In this document: positions 12,411 through 22,763 of the stretch, piece by piece
Layout: every line of letters starts with the position of its first letter
How positions within the stretch are numbered: position 1 is the first letter of the stretch
Assembly (NCBI GenBank): GCA_023213395.1
Contig: CM041465.1
Location: forward strand, 77,507,741 to 77,571,740
DNA from: Cycas panzhihuaensis
Taxonomy: Eukaryota > Cycadophyta
Reading direction: 5' to 3'
DNA length: 64,000 nucleotides
Notes under the pieces: generated by a model
Seen by the model: only the letters and a program-made list of their open reading frames with translations
What the model was told of the DNA's origin: nothing
Databases searched by the model: none
Made by a program: the position numbers and the translations under genes

Positions 12411-12935
12411 TTAAGCCATTTTTAGGTAGGCTTAGCTTTCTCAGGTATTTTTTGGTGAACTTTGCCATAAATACCAAATTGCTCACCAACCTATTAAACA
12501 AGGGGGAACCATTTGTTTGGTCTTCAAAGGCCCAACAAGCTTTTGAAGAACTTAAGGAAGCTCTCACTTTCGCCTCGACATTAGCACTGCCCCTCTTTGA
12601 TAGGCCTTTCATCTTGTATATCTTAGCAACTGATGAATCTCTGGGTGACATGTTGGCCCAGGAGAATGATTTGAGAGTCGAGAGGGATTTACTTCATCAG
12701 TTGTACCCTCGTGGCTGCTAAACTCAACTACTCTCCTGCGAAGAAAGAATGCCTCTCCTTGGTACATGCAACCAAGAAGTTTAGGCATTATTTGCTTGGA
12801 AACACTACTCGGGTGATCATTTAATCCAATCCACTACACTATTTGCTTACCTAACCTGACTTGATGGGTAGGACTAGCAAGTGGGTCATCCTCCTTCAGT
12901 AATTTGACCTTCATATCGTTAAGAGGAAATCAAAG
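12411..12935 (+). pseudogene. Ty3/gypsy RNase H domain (first copy, broken)
   Basis: After RT come FLGRLSFLRYFLVNFA and FVWSSKAQQAFEELK, then ILATDESLGDMLAQEN (about 12621-12668), where the acidic residue of the usual ..D.S..G..L block remains. AKLNYSPAKKECLSLVHA and RHYLLGN (about 12717-12805) and a decayed NPLHYLL block follow. One frame shift near 12690 and several stops break it. This is the ordinary gypsy RNase H. A second, different RNase H lies at 18259. Confidence 0.85.
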
Positions 12936-14305
12936 AAAGAAATGGTAGTGGTTGAGCAGCTCACCAACACTCCTATTCCAAACCCTTTGGACCTCCCTGT
13001 TGACAATTCTCTTCCTCATGAGCCTATCTTGGCTATTCAGGATTCTCTTCCCCATCTACTTACTGATAGCAAGTGGCATAGGGACATCGTGCAATATCTC
13101 ACTCAACAACAGTATCACCCTTACGCTAGTAGTAAAGTTAGGTCTTGTATCTAGGTAACTACTAGATAGTACTTTCTTATGGATGAGGTATTATACAAGA
13201 GATCCTTCTTTGTTATGTCGTTCTCAATGAAGTGGACTAGATACTCCATGAATGCCACCATGGCATTTGTAAGGGCCACTTTGGGGGTTAATCCATGGCC
13301 TAAAGGATCCTTTGTATGAGATATTATTGGCCGTCCCTCTTCAAGGATGCCCATGCTTATGCCTTGAGATGTCGGCATTATCAGGAGCATGCCAACATCA
13401 CTCACATACCTTCCAAGGCACTCCATCCTATTATATCTCCATGGACCTTGTCCCAATGGGGGTTGGACCTCATTGGAGCCATAATCTCATCCTCTTTGTT
13501 GCATCACAAGTTTATCTTAAATGTAATGGAATACTTTACTAAATGGGTGGAAGCCATTCCTTTGACTACCACTCTTGGTAAGACGATAGCTACTTTCGTC
13601 TACCAGCATATCATTTACCACTTTGGGGTTCCTGATGTCCTGATCACGAACAACTGAACTCTCTTTTGTAATAAGGAGATGGATGAGCTTTGCGAGAAAT
13701 TCCACATTTCTCAAGAAACTTCCTCTCCCTACTATCCCTAGGCCAATGGCCAGGTGGAATCATTTAATAAAACTCTCATCAATATCCTAAAGAAAATCGT
13801 TGCCTAATCTTAGAGAGATTGGCACCTCCAACTCCCTTCCGTCCTATGGGCGTATCACACCTCTATCCTCATGGCTGTGGGAATGACTCTATTCTCCCTA
13901 GTCTACAGGACCGAGGTGGTACTTCCATTAGAAGTGGAGATTCCTTCTCTATAAGTTTCACTTTGAGGTTTTATCAATAAGGAGTCCATCTGTTAGGCTC
14001 ACCTCCTAGATCTTAAAGCCTTGGACGAGAGACACTTGGCCGCTCACCAGGCGAACTTCGCTTCTAAGGCCCACTTACAAAGGACCTACGATAAATATCT
14101 TCGTTCTCGTCCTTTGCATCTCAGGGAACAAGTCCTCAAACTGGAATATCTCCATGATCGCTTGACCAAATTCAGGCCTAAATGGGCTGGCCCCTTTGTC
14201 ATTCTCGAGAGTCTCGATAATGGTGCTTACAGGATCGCCACCCTGGAAAGTCTTGAATTCGAGAAAGCCATTAATGGGAAATTCCTTAAGAAATTCTATG
14301 CATGA
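12936..14305 (+). pseudogene. Ty3/gypsy integrase domain (broken)
   Basis: The N-terminal zinc-binding part (about 13170-13420) contains YFLMDEVLYKRS and a decayed HHCC array. The catalytic core has WGLDLIGAI with the first Asp at about 13466, and VPDVLITNN where the second catalytic Asp has become Asn (13649-13651). NGQVESFNK keeps the Glu at 13757-13759. The C-terminal GPFVI and GAYRIATLE blocks (about 14190-14250) match the GPY/F tail of gypsy integrases, and the frame ends at 14305. Stops at 13655, 13741, 13807 and beyond disable it. The enzyme would insert the DNA copy into the genome. Confidence 0.9.
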
Positions 14306-15070
14306 CTGCTCAATTCCTTTCTTTTTATGCTCTAAAATGAGCCTAAACTACCATCCTAAGTGTGTCTCCATTCCTCCTAGTCATAGGTGGGATGGCGGCT
14401 TAGGGTGGCCTTCCTGCTCCTTTTGGGTTTCTCCCGTGGAACTCCTTGTCCCCCTTCCTTTGGGGGCCTCGTCTTCCTATTTGGATGCATTGTCCCTAGC
14501 GCTCTTGTTTGGGTATATTTTCCAACTAGGACAATGCGTCGGAGTGTCGTCACCCCCTTGTCATTGGCACTTCCTTTGCATATCCCGCTATGCTCCCATG
14601 TGGACATGTGTGTCACCCTATCTCTTAGCCTCACATATGTCTATCGTCGCTGCTCATGGTGATTGTGTATGTCTCTACTAGGAATATGGCCCTCCATGAA
14701 AGGAAGTGTGTGTAACTCAAATAAATATCATAGCATAAATCATATAACAATTAACCAAAAATATCATAACATATTCCTCTCCGTGCATTTGTGCACCCTC
14801 ATACACATACATACATAAACATAAAAAATATAAATACACATCATCCATTATATGTCACATACACATCATCATATACCAAATGGGGTATCAATGGCCCCGT
14901 CTATATACATAAATAAAATCATCATATGCCATAGCATACAAATGGTATGGTACATCATCTGTGGGAAGTCAGAACCCTTGTAGGGAGGATTACAATCATG
15001 TAACATCATATGGCAACTCTCTAAAGGTCTGTCATTTTCCCCTGGCAAATCAAAACTACACTACTCTACT
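14306..15070 (+). other. Spacer between integrase and the antisense gene
   Basis: About 765 bp with no coding match. The first 400 bp are T- and C-rich; the rest (about 14700-14960) is AT-rich with many acat and atac steps. On the minus strand it would be the downstream flank of the antisense gene, but no clear poly(A) signal cluster was singled out. Confidence 0.4.
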
Positions 15071-17088
15071 CTACTTCTGCCCTGCTCCCGGGGCATCATC
15101 TCCTGGTCGATGTGATCCCTCTCCTAGGGACCACATCCCTCCTAGACTCTATCTGCATCTTAGGGAGCTTCCTGCCTTGCTCCCCTCATCCCGAGGCCTC
15201 CTCAGGGCCATCATTGTTGTGTGAGCATATATCTAACTCTGCGATGATCTCTAGGCTACTTGATCTACCAGCTAATCATATCTCACTTGGATATGATCCC
15301 AGTCACTCACCACACCCTAAAGTCTCTTCTCCATACTTCAGAATCTCTTCTCCATCCCTTAGAGATGATCCTCTAGCATTTTCATCGTAATTTGGCTCTC
15401 CACATCTCTACCTGCACCTCCCTATGCCTTTAACACCTGCACCTGACCTCGTAGAATGTCCCTCTCGACTCGGGTCTCAAGTAGCTTGCCCTAGAGTCAT
15501 CCCATGCGTGCCTCATACTCATGGGACTCCGTGATCCATACGTCCCTTGCCCTAACTAATGGGGTGAACATTGCTATGTGGGCTCCCACTGATCTAAGCT
15601 CCTCTCCTGCCTGGATGGGAGGCTGCCCCTCCGCGTAGGCCTGGGGGAACATCTCCCAGACTACGGCCTCCACCAACCTCTACATCTCAACTACACCTGT
15701 GAATTCCAACATGCCATGTGTCAGTACATAGAGCTATATATCAAATTAAAACAAAAAAAACTAAGCATCTAGCAATCAATAGACGATAGGAAAAGGTAGC
15801 ATCTCACCTGCTGGGGCCACCAGCTCCTCAGCTCTGATGATGGCCTCCTCCCCGTGTGCTCCACTAGCTCCTGTTACCTCCTCATCCTCCAGTACCACCT
15901 CAGCAACCACCTCGGCTACTAGGGCATCTCCACCCCCCTCTACAGGTGCTGCTGATACCCTAGACCTCCCTACTATCCTCATTTGGTGGGCTCGTGTCTG
16001 TGGGCCCCTGACTTCCTCTGCAACTCTAGATAGACCTGCCTCTCACTCTGCAGCTCTTGATGGACTCGCCTCTCCTCTCACGGCTCTTGAGGGTCCTGCC
16101 TCTCCACCTGCTACTCCAGACGGGCCTACCCGATCACCTCTATCATCTCCATCGCCATTATCATCATCTTTAGGAGTGACTCCTACTCTACTTGCCTCAT
16201 CATCACTGCTCCACCTCACCCCTCGATATGAATTAAAAATATAATCTGCCATAGTGAGGAGGTCCAGTGATGTAGCCTCCATTGATCGATAAACGTAGGC
16301 TTAATCCTTGGTCCCTCTAAACCAAGTTTGCCACCTGTGGACCATAGGAGCCCACTCTGAAATAGGGTATGGTCCACCTGCTGGCACCACTGCTCTGAAG
16401 TGGTTGAAGAACCAGCACTGCAGTAATGTGATGTATGAAAATCCACCTCACCATATCACCCTGATAGCATCTAACTGTGCAACTAGGTTAGTTGTTATCA
16501 TAGTGGCCCAATCCAGCCTATCCCTAGCCTTACACCTCTGCACTACATCCATCCATCCACTGGGTATATCTCTATAGTTCTATTCTTAGGATATTCAGAA
16601 TAGAATGGACAAAGCGATCAACTTCCTCACATGAGGAACTCTAGACATAACCATAGTCTATAGGGGTATCCCCCTCCTCTCCCATCTATCCTGTCCAGTA
16701 AAAAATGTAGTTGCCTCCTTATACACTGCCTCATTGCTAGGCAATGCCCAAGTAAGGATGCTTGGTTGTCCTATCGCATTCCCGAGATCCTATTGATATC
16801 CTCTAGTGTCACTGTCATGTCTCCCACCTAGGGAAGATGGAATACGTATCTCCTCCAATCCCAGTGTGATACTCTCATGTCCATGTGACTTTTAGAAGGC
16901 CACATCATATTAAAATCTATTTGTCCCCGTGGGACATCATCTCCATGAAACTTAGCATGTCCATCCCTATGTTCTCGCAGTTATCTACCATGATAACTAC
17001 TTGTAAAATGCCCAGAAATCAGTCAGAACTTATCTAAAGCCTCTCTATTGGCCCTTAGGAGTACCTCTTCCCTATCTTGGATCAGCAT
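15071..17088 (-). pseudogene. Antisense gene with plant mobile domain (PMD), two exons, inside the Ty3/gypsy element
   Basis: On the strand opposite to gag-pol, one frame opens at ATG 17088 (MLIQDREEVL). About 90 residues in, it shows FHLP.VGDMTVTLEDI, the hallmark start of the plant mobile or aminotransferase-like domain. A later SYITLLQCWFFNHF and a WAPMVHRW block fit the domain's second half. The exon then becomes acidic and Gly/Ser-rich (about 15830-16200). A 111-bp intron (15697-15807) has consensus borders and joins the frame exactly. Exon 2 (15071-15696) is charged and helical-looking. There is one frameshift near 16760. About ten stops are mostly TAG or TGA where CAG or CGA is likely, so decay is recent relative to coding selection. 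PMD proteins occur in plant nuclear proteins and in mobile elements. Antisense extra ORFs are known in some Tat-clade elements. Function here is unknown. Confidence 0.75.
15697..15807 (-). other. Intron of the antisense PMD gene
   Basis: Read on the minus strand, the donor is cag/gtgagatg and the acceptor is ttcacag/gtg. The interior is T-rich (ttttttttgttttaattt) before the acceptor. Splicing joins gca-g to gt-gta and keeps the long downstream frame open except for decayed codons. Because the gene is antisense, the intron would not be removed from the retrotransposon's own genomic RNA. Confidence 0.7.
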
Positions 17089-17480
17089 TTATCTCTCCTT
17101 TTGGTTGTCTTTTATTTTTCAACTATTTTAGCTTCGCACAGTACTAAACTCCACAGTACCATGGAGTTTAGTGTAGGTCCCACTGCAATCGGGGCCTCGC
17201 GATAAAGATCATGGCACCGCGATCTTTGCCACGATGCGAATGTCACCCCCCGGAAAAGGGGGGGTTTCCCACCCAAAAAACCTAAAAATTATTTCTCTAG
17301 AAGGCCTTGCTCTGGCCCACTTGGACTAGGGTTGCCTAATGCCTCAGTCCTCCCTCTCGCTGAGTCCAATTCAGACTCCAAGAGATTATCATTTGCCCTT
17401 AAGGGGCTAAAAAATACCTCAAAAAATAATAAATAGCAATGTAATTCAAATTACGAAATGGGGTTGGGTTTAGATGATCC
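17089..17480 (-). promoter_or_regulatory. Upstream region of the antisense gene with GC-rich palindromic motifs
   Basis: This region lies just 5' of the antisense ATG. It contains the inverted pair cagtactaaactcca / cagtaccatggagttta (about 17139-17171) and the cgcgataaagatc ... gatctttgccacg palindrome (about 17198-17237). A similar gtaccacggagtt-type motif occurs in the LTR U3 regions (about 5114-5160 and 19697-19750). No clear TATA box was found. A promoter role is inferred only from position. Confidence 0.35.
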
Positions 17481-18258
17481 ACTTACTGGATCTGGTCTTG
17501 CCACTGCCATCTCGTCGCCTTGGTTCTATTGACTGCCTCTATGTCTCGATTTAATGGTTAGATCTCCTCCTATGTCTCTCCAAAGTTGGGTAGTGCTCCA
17601 TTGCGTAAGGGAATGGCTCTGAATTCCATTTTCATCGAGTTTCCTTATATAGGCGGGGGCCCTGACAAGCACTTCCTCCATTTCTATCATCATGGTAGCC
17701 CTTAGGACTATCCTTCATCCCTGATCATTATTGGCTTCTAGCATGGGCTTCTATTTCACCCTTATGGCTTGCATCTTTCTCATCTTTACAGGCATATTTA
17801 TGGCACATGTTCGTCTACTTTCATGAGGCCCCTTCTGTCTCATTTAATATGCCACCTCTGTATATACCCAAGTTTATACTCGTTTGGCTTATTTCGCCAT
17901 CTAGAATCTATTTTTGCCGCCTGTTCATGCATCTGAGGTTCCCAGAGGGAGCCTCCCCTCTATTCGGTACTATTGTTTGCTTCCTTAAACAGCCTTTTAC
18001 ACCCTGAAATTGCCTTTTCATCACCCGCTCTCTCCCAGTGGTCAGATAGTCTACTCCACCCTTCGGTGGCCTCATTATCGGGTCCTCCTACCCTTCATGG
18101 CTGTCTACTCCACCCTTGGGTAGACTCATTATCGGGTCCTCCTACCCTTCATGGCCATCATCGCCAACTATTTGAGTATCTCACAGTTACTCCATATCAT
18201 CGTGTCCCCTTGACACCACCGACTTTATCACTTTTCATCTACTGAGACACTTGTTCTT
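17481..18258 (+). other. Spacer before the second RNase H
   Basis: It is moderately GC-rich with scattered short open frames, and no domain was recognised. It includes the 54-bp tandem duplication at 18049-18156. It may be the decayed N-terminal extension of the RNase H frame. Confidence 0.4.
18049..18156 (+). repeat. 54-bp tandem duplication
   Basis: Units 18049-18102 and 18103-18156 both start gtctactccaccctt and share cattatcgggtcctcc and cttcatggc. The unit is a multiple of three, so it would preserve a reading frame leading into the RNase H. Confidence 0.85.
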
Positions 18259-18760
18259 TTGTTTATGGCATTCCTCATCTTTACCGATGGCAGAAGTTGT
18301 GGCAACCCTGGTCCTTCTGCCATAGCATGGATTCTCCGTGACCCTTTCAGATATGATTTCCTGTGTTTCGAAATCTTCCTCCCTGAGGCTACCAATAACG
18401 AAGCTAAGTATATGGCTGTTATTGAGGCTCTCACTGATGCACTCCATTTTTACCATGTGCCTATCATTCTCTGTTATGACTCCTAGGTTGTGGTGTCCCA
18501 TATCACCTAGGTCTACTAGGTGTGATGCCTACACTTAAGAGCCCTTGCCTCGACCGTCAGGTCCCTATTGGCTTGCTTTTCATCTGTCGACCTCTGACAC
18601 ATTCCTTGGGCCCTCAACGCTGAGGCAGATAGCCTTGTTCACTTCATCTTTGAGTGTTGCCTACCTCTTCTCGATGAATCCTCTAAGAGACTTATTCGGT
18701 CACCTAGGCATCCAAGTCTCAGACCATCTTGTGCGTTACCTTGTGATCTATTCACATCTC
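18259..18760 (+). pseudogene. Second RNase H domain (archaeal-type, as in Tat-clade elements), decayed
   Basis: The frame from 18259 gives IFTDGRSCGNPGPSA, FLPEATNNEAKYMAVIEAL, IILCYDS and, after several stops, HIPWALNAEADSL. The acidic residues are at codons 10 (Asp), 48 (Glu), 74 (Asp) and 124 (Asp). All are in the same frame and match the DEDD catalytic set of RNase H1 folds. The DGS.GNPGP and PEATNNEAEY signatures are those of the extra RNase H known from Tat-clade plant retrotransposons and of plant RNase H-like proteins. It differs from the gypsy RNase H at 12411. Stops at 18484, 18511, 18520, 18526 and near 18589 are mostly CAG- or CGA-type decay. It lies about 4 kb downstream of integrase, beyond the antisense gene and just before the 3' LTR. 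Confidence 0.85.
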
Positions 18761-19167
18761 TGAAAGATGGCCACTAATGAGGTTAAACTATGGTGACCAC
18801 CAGGTTTGTTTCTTCACTCTATTCTTAGCATCTCAGCATATAGCTCTTGTTATTCTTGATTTACATCTGTACATAGCTTAGTTTATGACTTTTGTCTAGT
18901 CTTAGGCATGGTCATCACCACCTTTCTACCCTACTCTTAAGATGGGGGCATCCCCCTCATCCGTTACCTCTACCAGTTGTCCACAGTGTGACACATAGGT
19001 GGACCCTATGTTGTCTTGCCCTTGCCTCTATACCCACGGGTTTTGCCATGACACCCGTCGTCACCCTTAGTGTGCGCTATTACTGTGATTTATATATCTA
19101 CATGTTACTAGCATTGTGTTGTCAGCATTCACCGTCACATTACACCTTCAAGGTGCGAGGCTTTACT
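18761..19167 (+). other. 3' untranslated stretch before the purine tract
   Basis: About 400 bp without a recognised domain, between the end of the second RNase H and the polypurine tract. Confidence 0.5.
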
Positions 19168-19180
19168 ACCAAGGGGGCAG
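19168..19180 (+). other. Polypurine tract of the Ty3/gypsy element
   Basis: accaagggggcag directly precedes the TGTTTCC start of the 3' LTR, as expected for the plus-strand primer of reverse transcription. Confidence 0.75.
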
Positions 19181-22151
19181 TGTTTCCTGGCTCCTAGGAG
19201 TGGGATCTTGGTAGATCAACTCAGGTAAGGACAGGTATGCTTCTTTCTTTTCACCTTTATTGTTTCTTTGTAAAGGTAGATAGAAGCATCATCTCATTGC
19301 ATGACTGATTATCATATTTGAGTGATCACCTTGCACCTATTACTTAATCATGCTGTTTGTCATCCTTTCAGCCTATGACGACCTGTGGGACCTGCTTCTC
19401 TATGAGGCATGCATCCCCATGGCGCTCTGCAACTCTTCACATCACCTCCACATCACCTCAAGTTTCAACCAACTCATGTGATCCACCCACACCTTTGCCA
19501 TAGGTATTTTATACCCATCTTTAGCATTTTGGAAAGCCCTACCTCTTGGTCTCCTATCCGGTTTAGCCTATTTTCTCACTTGTCCTCAGCCACTTGGACA
19601 GAAAGGCTAGCTCCTCCTAAGCCTAGGGTACCCCCTTCTAGGGCCCCCAAAACCCTCATTTCTCTTTTTATGACATTCTATCTCCACACAATTGCAAACT
19701 TAACAGTACCGCGAAATTTGTCATGGTACCGTGAAGTTTACTGCGGTGCGACTATTTATCATTTTTTTTTTTAATCTGCCATGGAAATTCTCACATTTTT
19801 CGTGAAATTATCACATGTATTAGTCACCAACAAAGCTCCAGCCTAATCCTAATCACTCATTTAGGGTTAGGGCTAGGGCTAGGTATAAAGTCCAAAAAAC
19901 CCTCATTTTTCTCTCTCTTCCATCACCTCTTCATGTTCTCTTCTCCTCTTCTCATAAGAACGCTCTATAGAAATGCCTACACATCTGAGTTTTTAGCACA
20001 CTAGCCTGAGATTCACCTGCTGCAACACTAGCTCGTGGTAGTAAACTCCTCAACCAACACCTCCGAGCAAGGATTTATACCTAGGCATGGCCTCCACACC
20101 CCTCTTTCAACATTCGGAAAAGGTCTTTTTCCTACAATTAAGAGACCCCCTGTAAGCTCTCCAAACCTATTGCCTCTCGCTACCTATAAGAGCAGACATG
20201 CTCTCACATAGACCAACAAGTATTCCTTATCATTGTTTCACCCTTTTGCCATAGGTTTACCTTGTAAAAGTGAGTTCTTTAAGCACATAGGCCTTTTCTT
20301 TATGTTTTGCTGTATAGAGAAGCATTTTTTTCATTTATTATTTCTTGTAATCTTGCCATCCCTCATTCCTCCTCTAGTTTTTTTCAACGAGGCTACAGGA
20401 GAGGGTTCACAAGGAGGTTATGAAAGGAAGCAAGGTGGGATCTGTTTCTACTAGGCCTACTCCTCAAGGGCAACCCCCTTCTCCTCCTTCCTCTTCCTCA
20501 CTTGTGCCTTCCTTGGACTATCTGGGAGTCTTTGCGATTGGGCCTGCGTTGGGTATCAGCATGTGTAGTCCTTGTTGCGCTGATCTCAAGCTTGCATGCT
20601 CTATTTTGGGCACCTCTTTCAGCCTCAAATAATACTTAATACCCATTCTTAGTTTTAGTATAGTCTATGTCACAATTTGTTGTCTGTAGCATGTTTGTAA
20701 TATAGGTAACATCCGTATAACTTTACAGAATTTATTCACTTTCCTACATACTACTCATAAGCTGTCTTATCTCATTGTACCCTACACTTTAGGGAAATGT
20801 GGAGGTGCATTTGTTAGAGGGCTAGTCATTCCAAGGTTAACTTCTTCTTGCTCGATATGTGTTGGTGCTTTCTTTGAGGACTTGTAGAGTTTTTTTTGGT
20901 GGTGGATTAACTAACTTTAAACACTATATTTTCAGCACTTATTTTTATATTGTTGCATATATTGACTTTGCTTGTTGGTAGCCCTCTTGGTGGGGTGAAG
21001 ATCTTTGTGGTTTAAGGTTTACGGCAGCACCTATGGAGGGAAAGAATGTTCCAATTCGGGTAAGCCCTTGATCTCTTTCCTCCCTTCGTTTTCCACTATC
21101 TTGTATGGTTTTTAGTTTCTTTTGTCTTCTTCATTTTGCTTTTCTTTATACACGGGGAAGGTAAAGAAGTCCCATTCCACCTTCACTCCAACTATAGTTG
21201 TGTATTGTCCAAAGATGAGAGGACGTACATGGCACACGAGCGAAGCTCCTCCATCGGTCGCGTTACTTTCCGGGTATGCATTACATCCATTCCTATAGTC
21301 CTTTCCTCTTTTGTTTTTATTAGGCATACACTCTTGCATAATAAGTCACGCAAAAGAAAAAGGGGAACAAATAAATCTACATGCATTGATCTTACACATG
21401 TATGTTGCATGATTGACTTTATAAGAAAGAGGACAAAATAGGAATTGCACTTCTCCTTTTTTCTCTTACCTAAACCGTAATCATCCCTTAGTTGGGCATC
21501 ATCTTAGTGTGTATATTTGAGTGTGCATGAAACACTTTCTTTTCTTTCTTTGTCTTTTATTGGTAAAAAGGAAAAGAGAGAGATGGAGCGTAGTTCATAG
21601 TCCTTTTTGTGAATACACATGATATTACTTTTTGTCGTCTCTTTTTTACACTTCACATATCCAATCAACACACACAACTTCCATCATCCTTGTTGGGGCT
21701 TAATCCCCCTTCACTTGCATAGTGGCAAAGATTCCTCTTTCACCGTTACTTTTTTCATTTAGATCCATCTTAGGTTAGTCATCCTAAGGAGGTCTATTTA
21801 TGCTTGTCTCACATCTTTTTACCTATTGCGTTTTGTACCATATTCCTTTTCCATAGGAACCTCTTTTCCATGGGTCTCTCCTCTTCCTTCTAGCCATCCA
21901 AGGGTGGGGGGACCTCACCTTCTGGGGTTATCCAAGATACCATATGCGTGTCTTGTCCCTTTGAGTTAAAAGAACCAAACTACCTTAAGGAAGTCGTGCA
22001 CCATCCATAGGTCCTGAATCTGCGTTTTGACATGCAGACGCCCTGTGCAGGTGTTTCTTCTACTTATAGGATCACATTATCATTTTGGTATATACCATCA
22101 ACTACCCCAATCTTTCTTGAGTGTAGTTACCATCCCATAGATGCGATTTCA
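19181..22151 (+). repeat. 3' LTR of the Ty3/gypsy element (2971 bp)
   Basis: It begins TGTTTCCTGG and ends gcgatttca, and is collinear with 4546-7541. TATA box at 19884-19890. It preserves the same short ORFs as the 5' LTR (for example 20420-20632 and 21136-21441). Differences are mainly transitions, with a few small indels. Confidence 0.9.
19842..19890 (+). promoter_or_regulatory. 3' LTR copy of the telo-box and TATA promoter
   Basis: cctaatcctaa, then tttagggttagggctagg and a second ctagg unit, lead into tataaag at 19884-19890. This is the same plan as 5253-5295, with one extra TAGGGC-type unit. Confidence 0.6.
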
Positions 22152-22156
22152 AAGAC
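22152..22156. repeat. Right target-site duplication of the Ty3/gypsy element
   Basis: aagac, matching aagat at 4541-4545 at four of five bases. Confidence 0.7.
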
Positions 22157-22763
22157 CAAAGTCTCAAGGTAATGATATAAGTGATATTCAAACAAATACA
22201 GAAGTCTAATAAGAAAAGGTATGTTAAAAAATTAAAGAAAATATATGCCAAGAAAAAGAGAATATAGTTGATGAAATTATTAATGAATATGTTATTATTG
22301 AATGTACTATTAAATCCATTATTATTAAAATTACTATTGATGAGAATGTTGAATGTGAAGTTGTTATTAAAGAATCAAGTGATGATTTTAATTATTCAAA
22401 TGATGAGAACAATTTGTAAGTTGAAGAAAAAAAAAAATTTAAATTGAATCTATTTTAGGAGATTTTCTTATGATCTAGAGTAATTAAGATGAAGTAGAAA
22501 AAGAAGTTGAAACAAATGTTCTTGAAATAATTTACCTAATAGAGATATTTGAAGGCCTACATCAAAACGTTTACCTAATTGTATCTACATAGATTCGATA
22601 TAATTTTGAGAATGCTATACAATTAATGAAGATCTTAGTATTACAAGATAGGATGAAGTATATCAACAAAGCATCACTACAGTCAAGAGTTGATATGACA
22701 AAGACAATTTGAAGATCAAGATTCAATTAAAGAGTAAGTATCAAAATGTACATTAAGGGCGAG
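22157..22763 (+). pseudogene. C-terminal part of a copia-type gag, gag-only element
   Basis: The plus-strand frame reads lysine- and glutamate-rich sequence: ENIVDEIINEY, CTIKSIIIK and VIKESSDDFNYSND, then stops. It resembles the acidic extension of the gag in element D (NIDEIITKC and following, about 39237-39360). Both frames end shortly before a purine tract and an LTR, with no protease or pol between. The N-terminal gag half is missing. The left end is the target site of the 17.6-kb Ty3/gypsy element, so the upstream part may have been separated or lost. Confidence 0.5.

Larger units (their letters stand above)
4546..22151 (+). mobile_element. 17.6-kb Ty3/gypsy retrotransposon, Tat-clade-like, near complete but decayed
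   Basis: Two direct repeats of about 3 kb (4546-7541 and 19181-22151) enclose an 11.6-kb interior. In order it holds gag, protease, RT, RNase H and integrase on the plus strand, an antisense gene with a plant mobile domain, and a second RNase H close to the 3' LTR. A primer site, a purine tract and near-perfect 5-bp target duplications mark it as one insertion event. Very long LTRs, an extra RNase H and antisense extra ORFs are features known in Tat-clade plant elements, which is why that clade is suggested. No phylogeny was run. Base composition is clearly more GC-rich than the flanks. LTR divergence looks roughly 10 to 15 percent by eye, so the insertion is old. All coding parts carry stops. 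Confidence 0.9.

Noticed and set aside
14196-14681. 161-codon plus-strand ORF after integrase
   Set aside because: Its first third is an out-of-frame reading of the integrase C-terminus and the rest has no recognisable motif.
15837-16244. 135-codon plus-strand ORF rich in Ser, Pro and Thr
   Set aside because: It is the complement of the acidic, Gly/Ser-rich part of the antisense PMD exon, where the coding evidence is on the minus strand.
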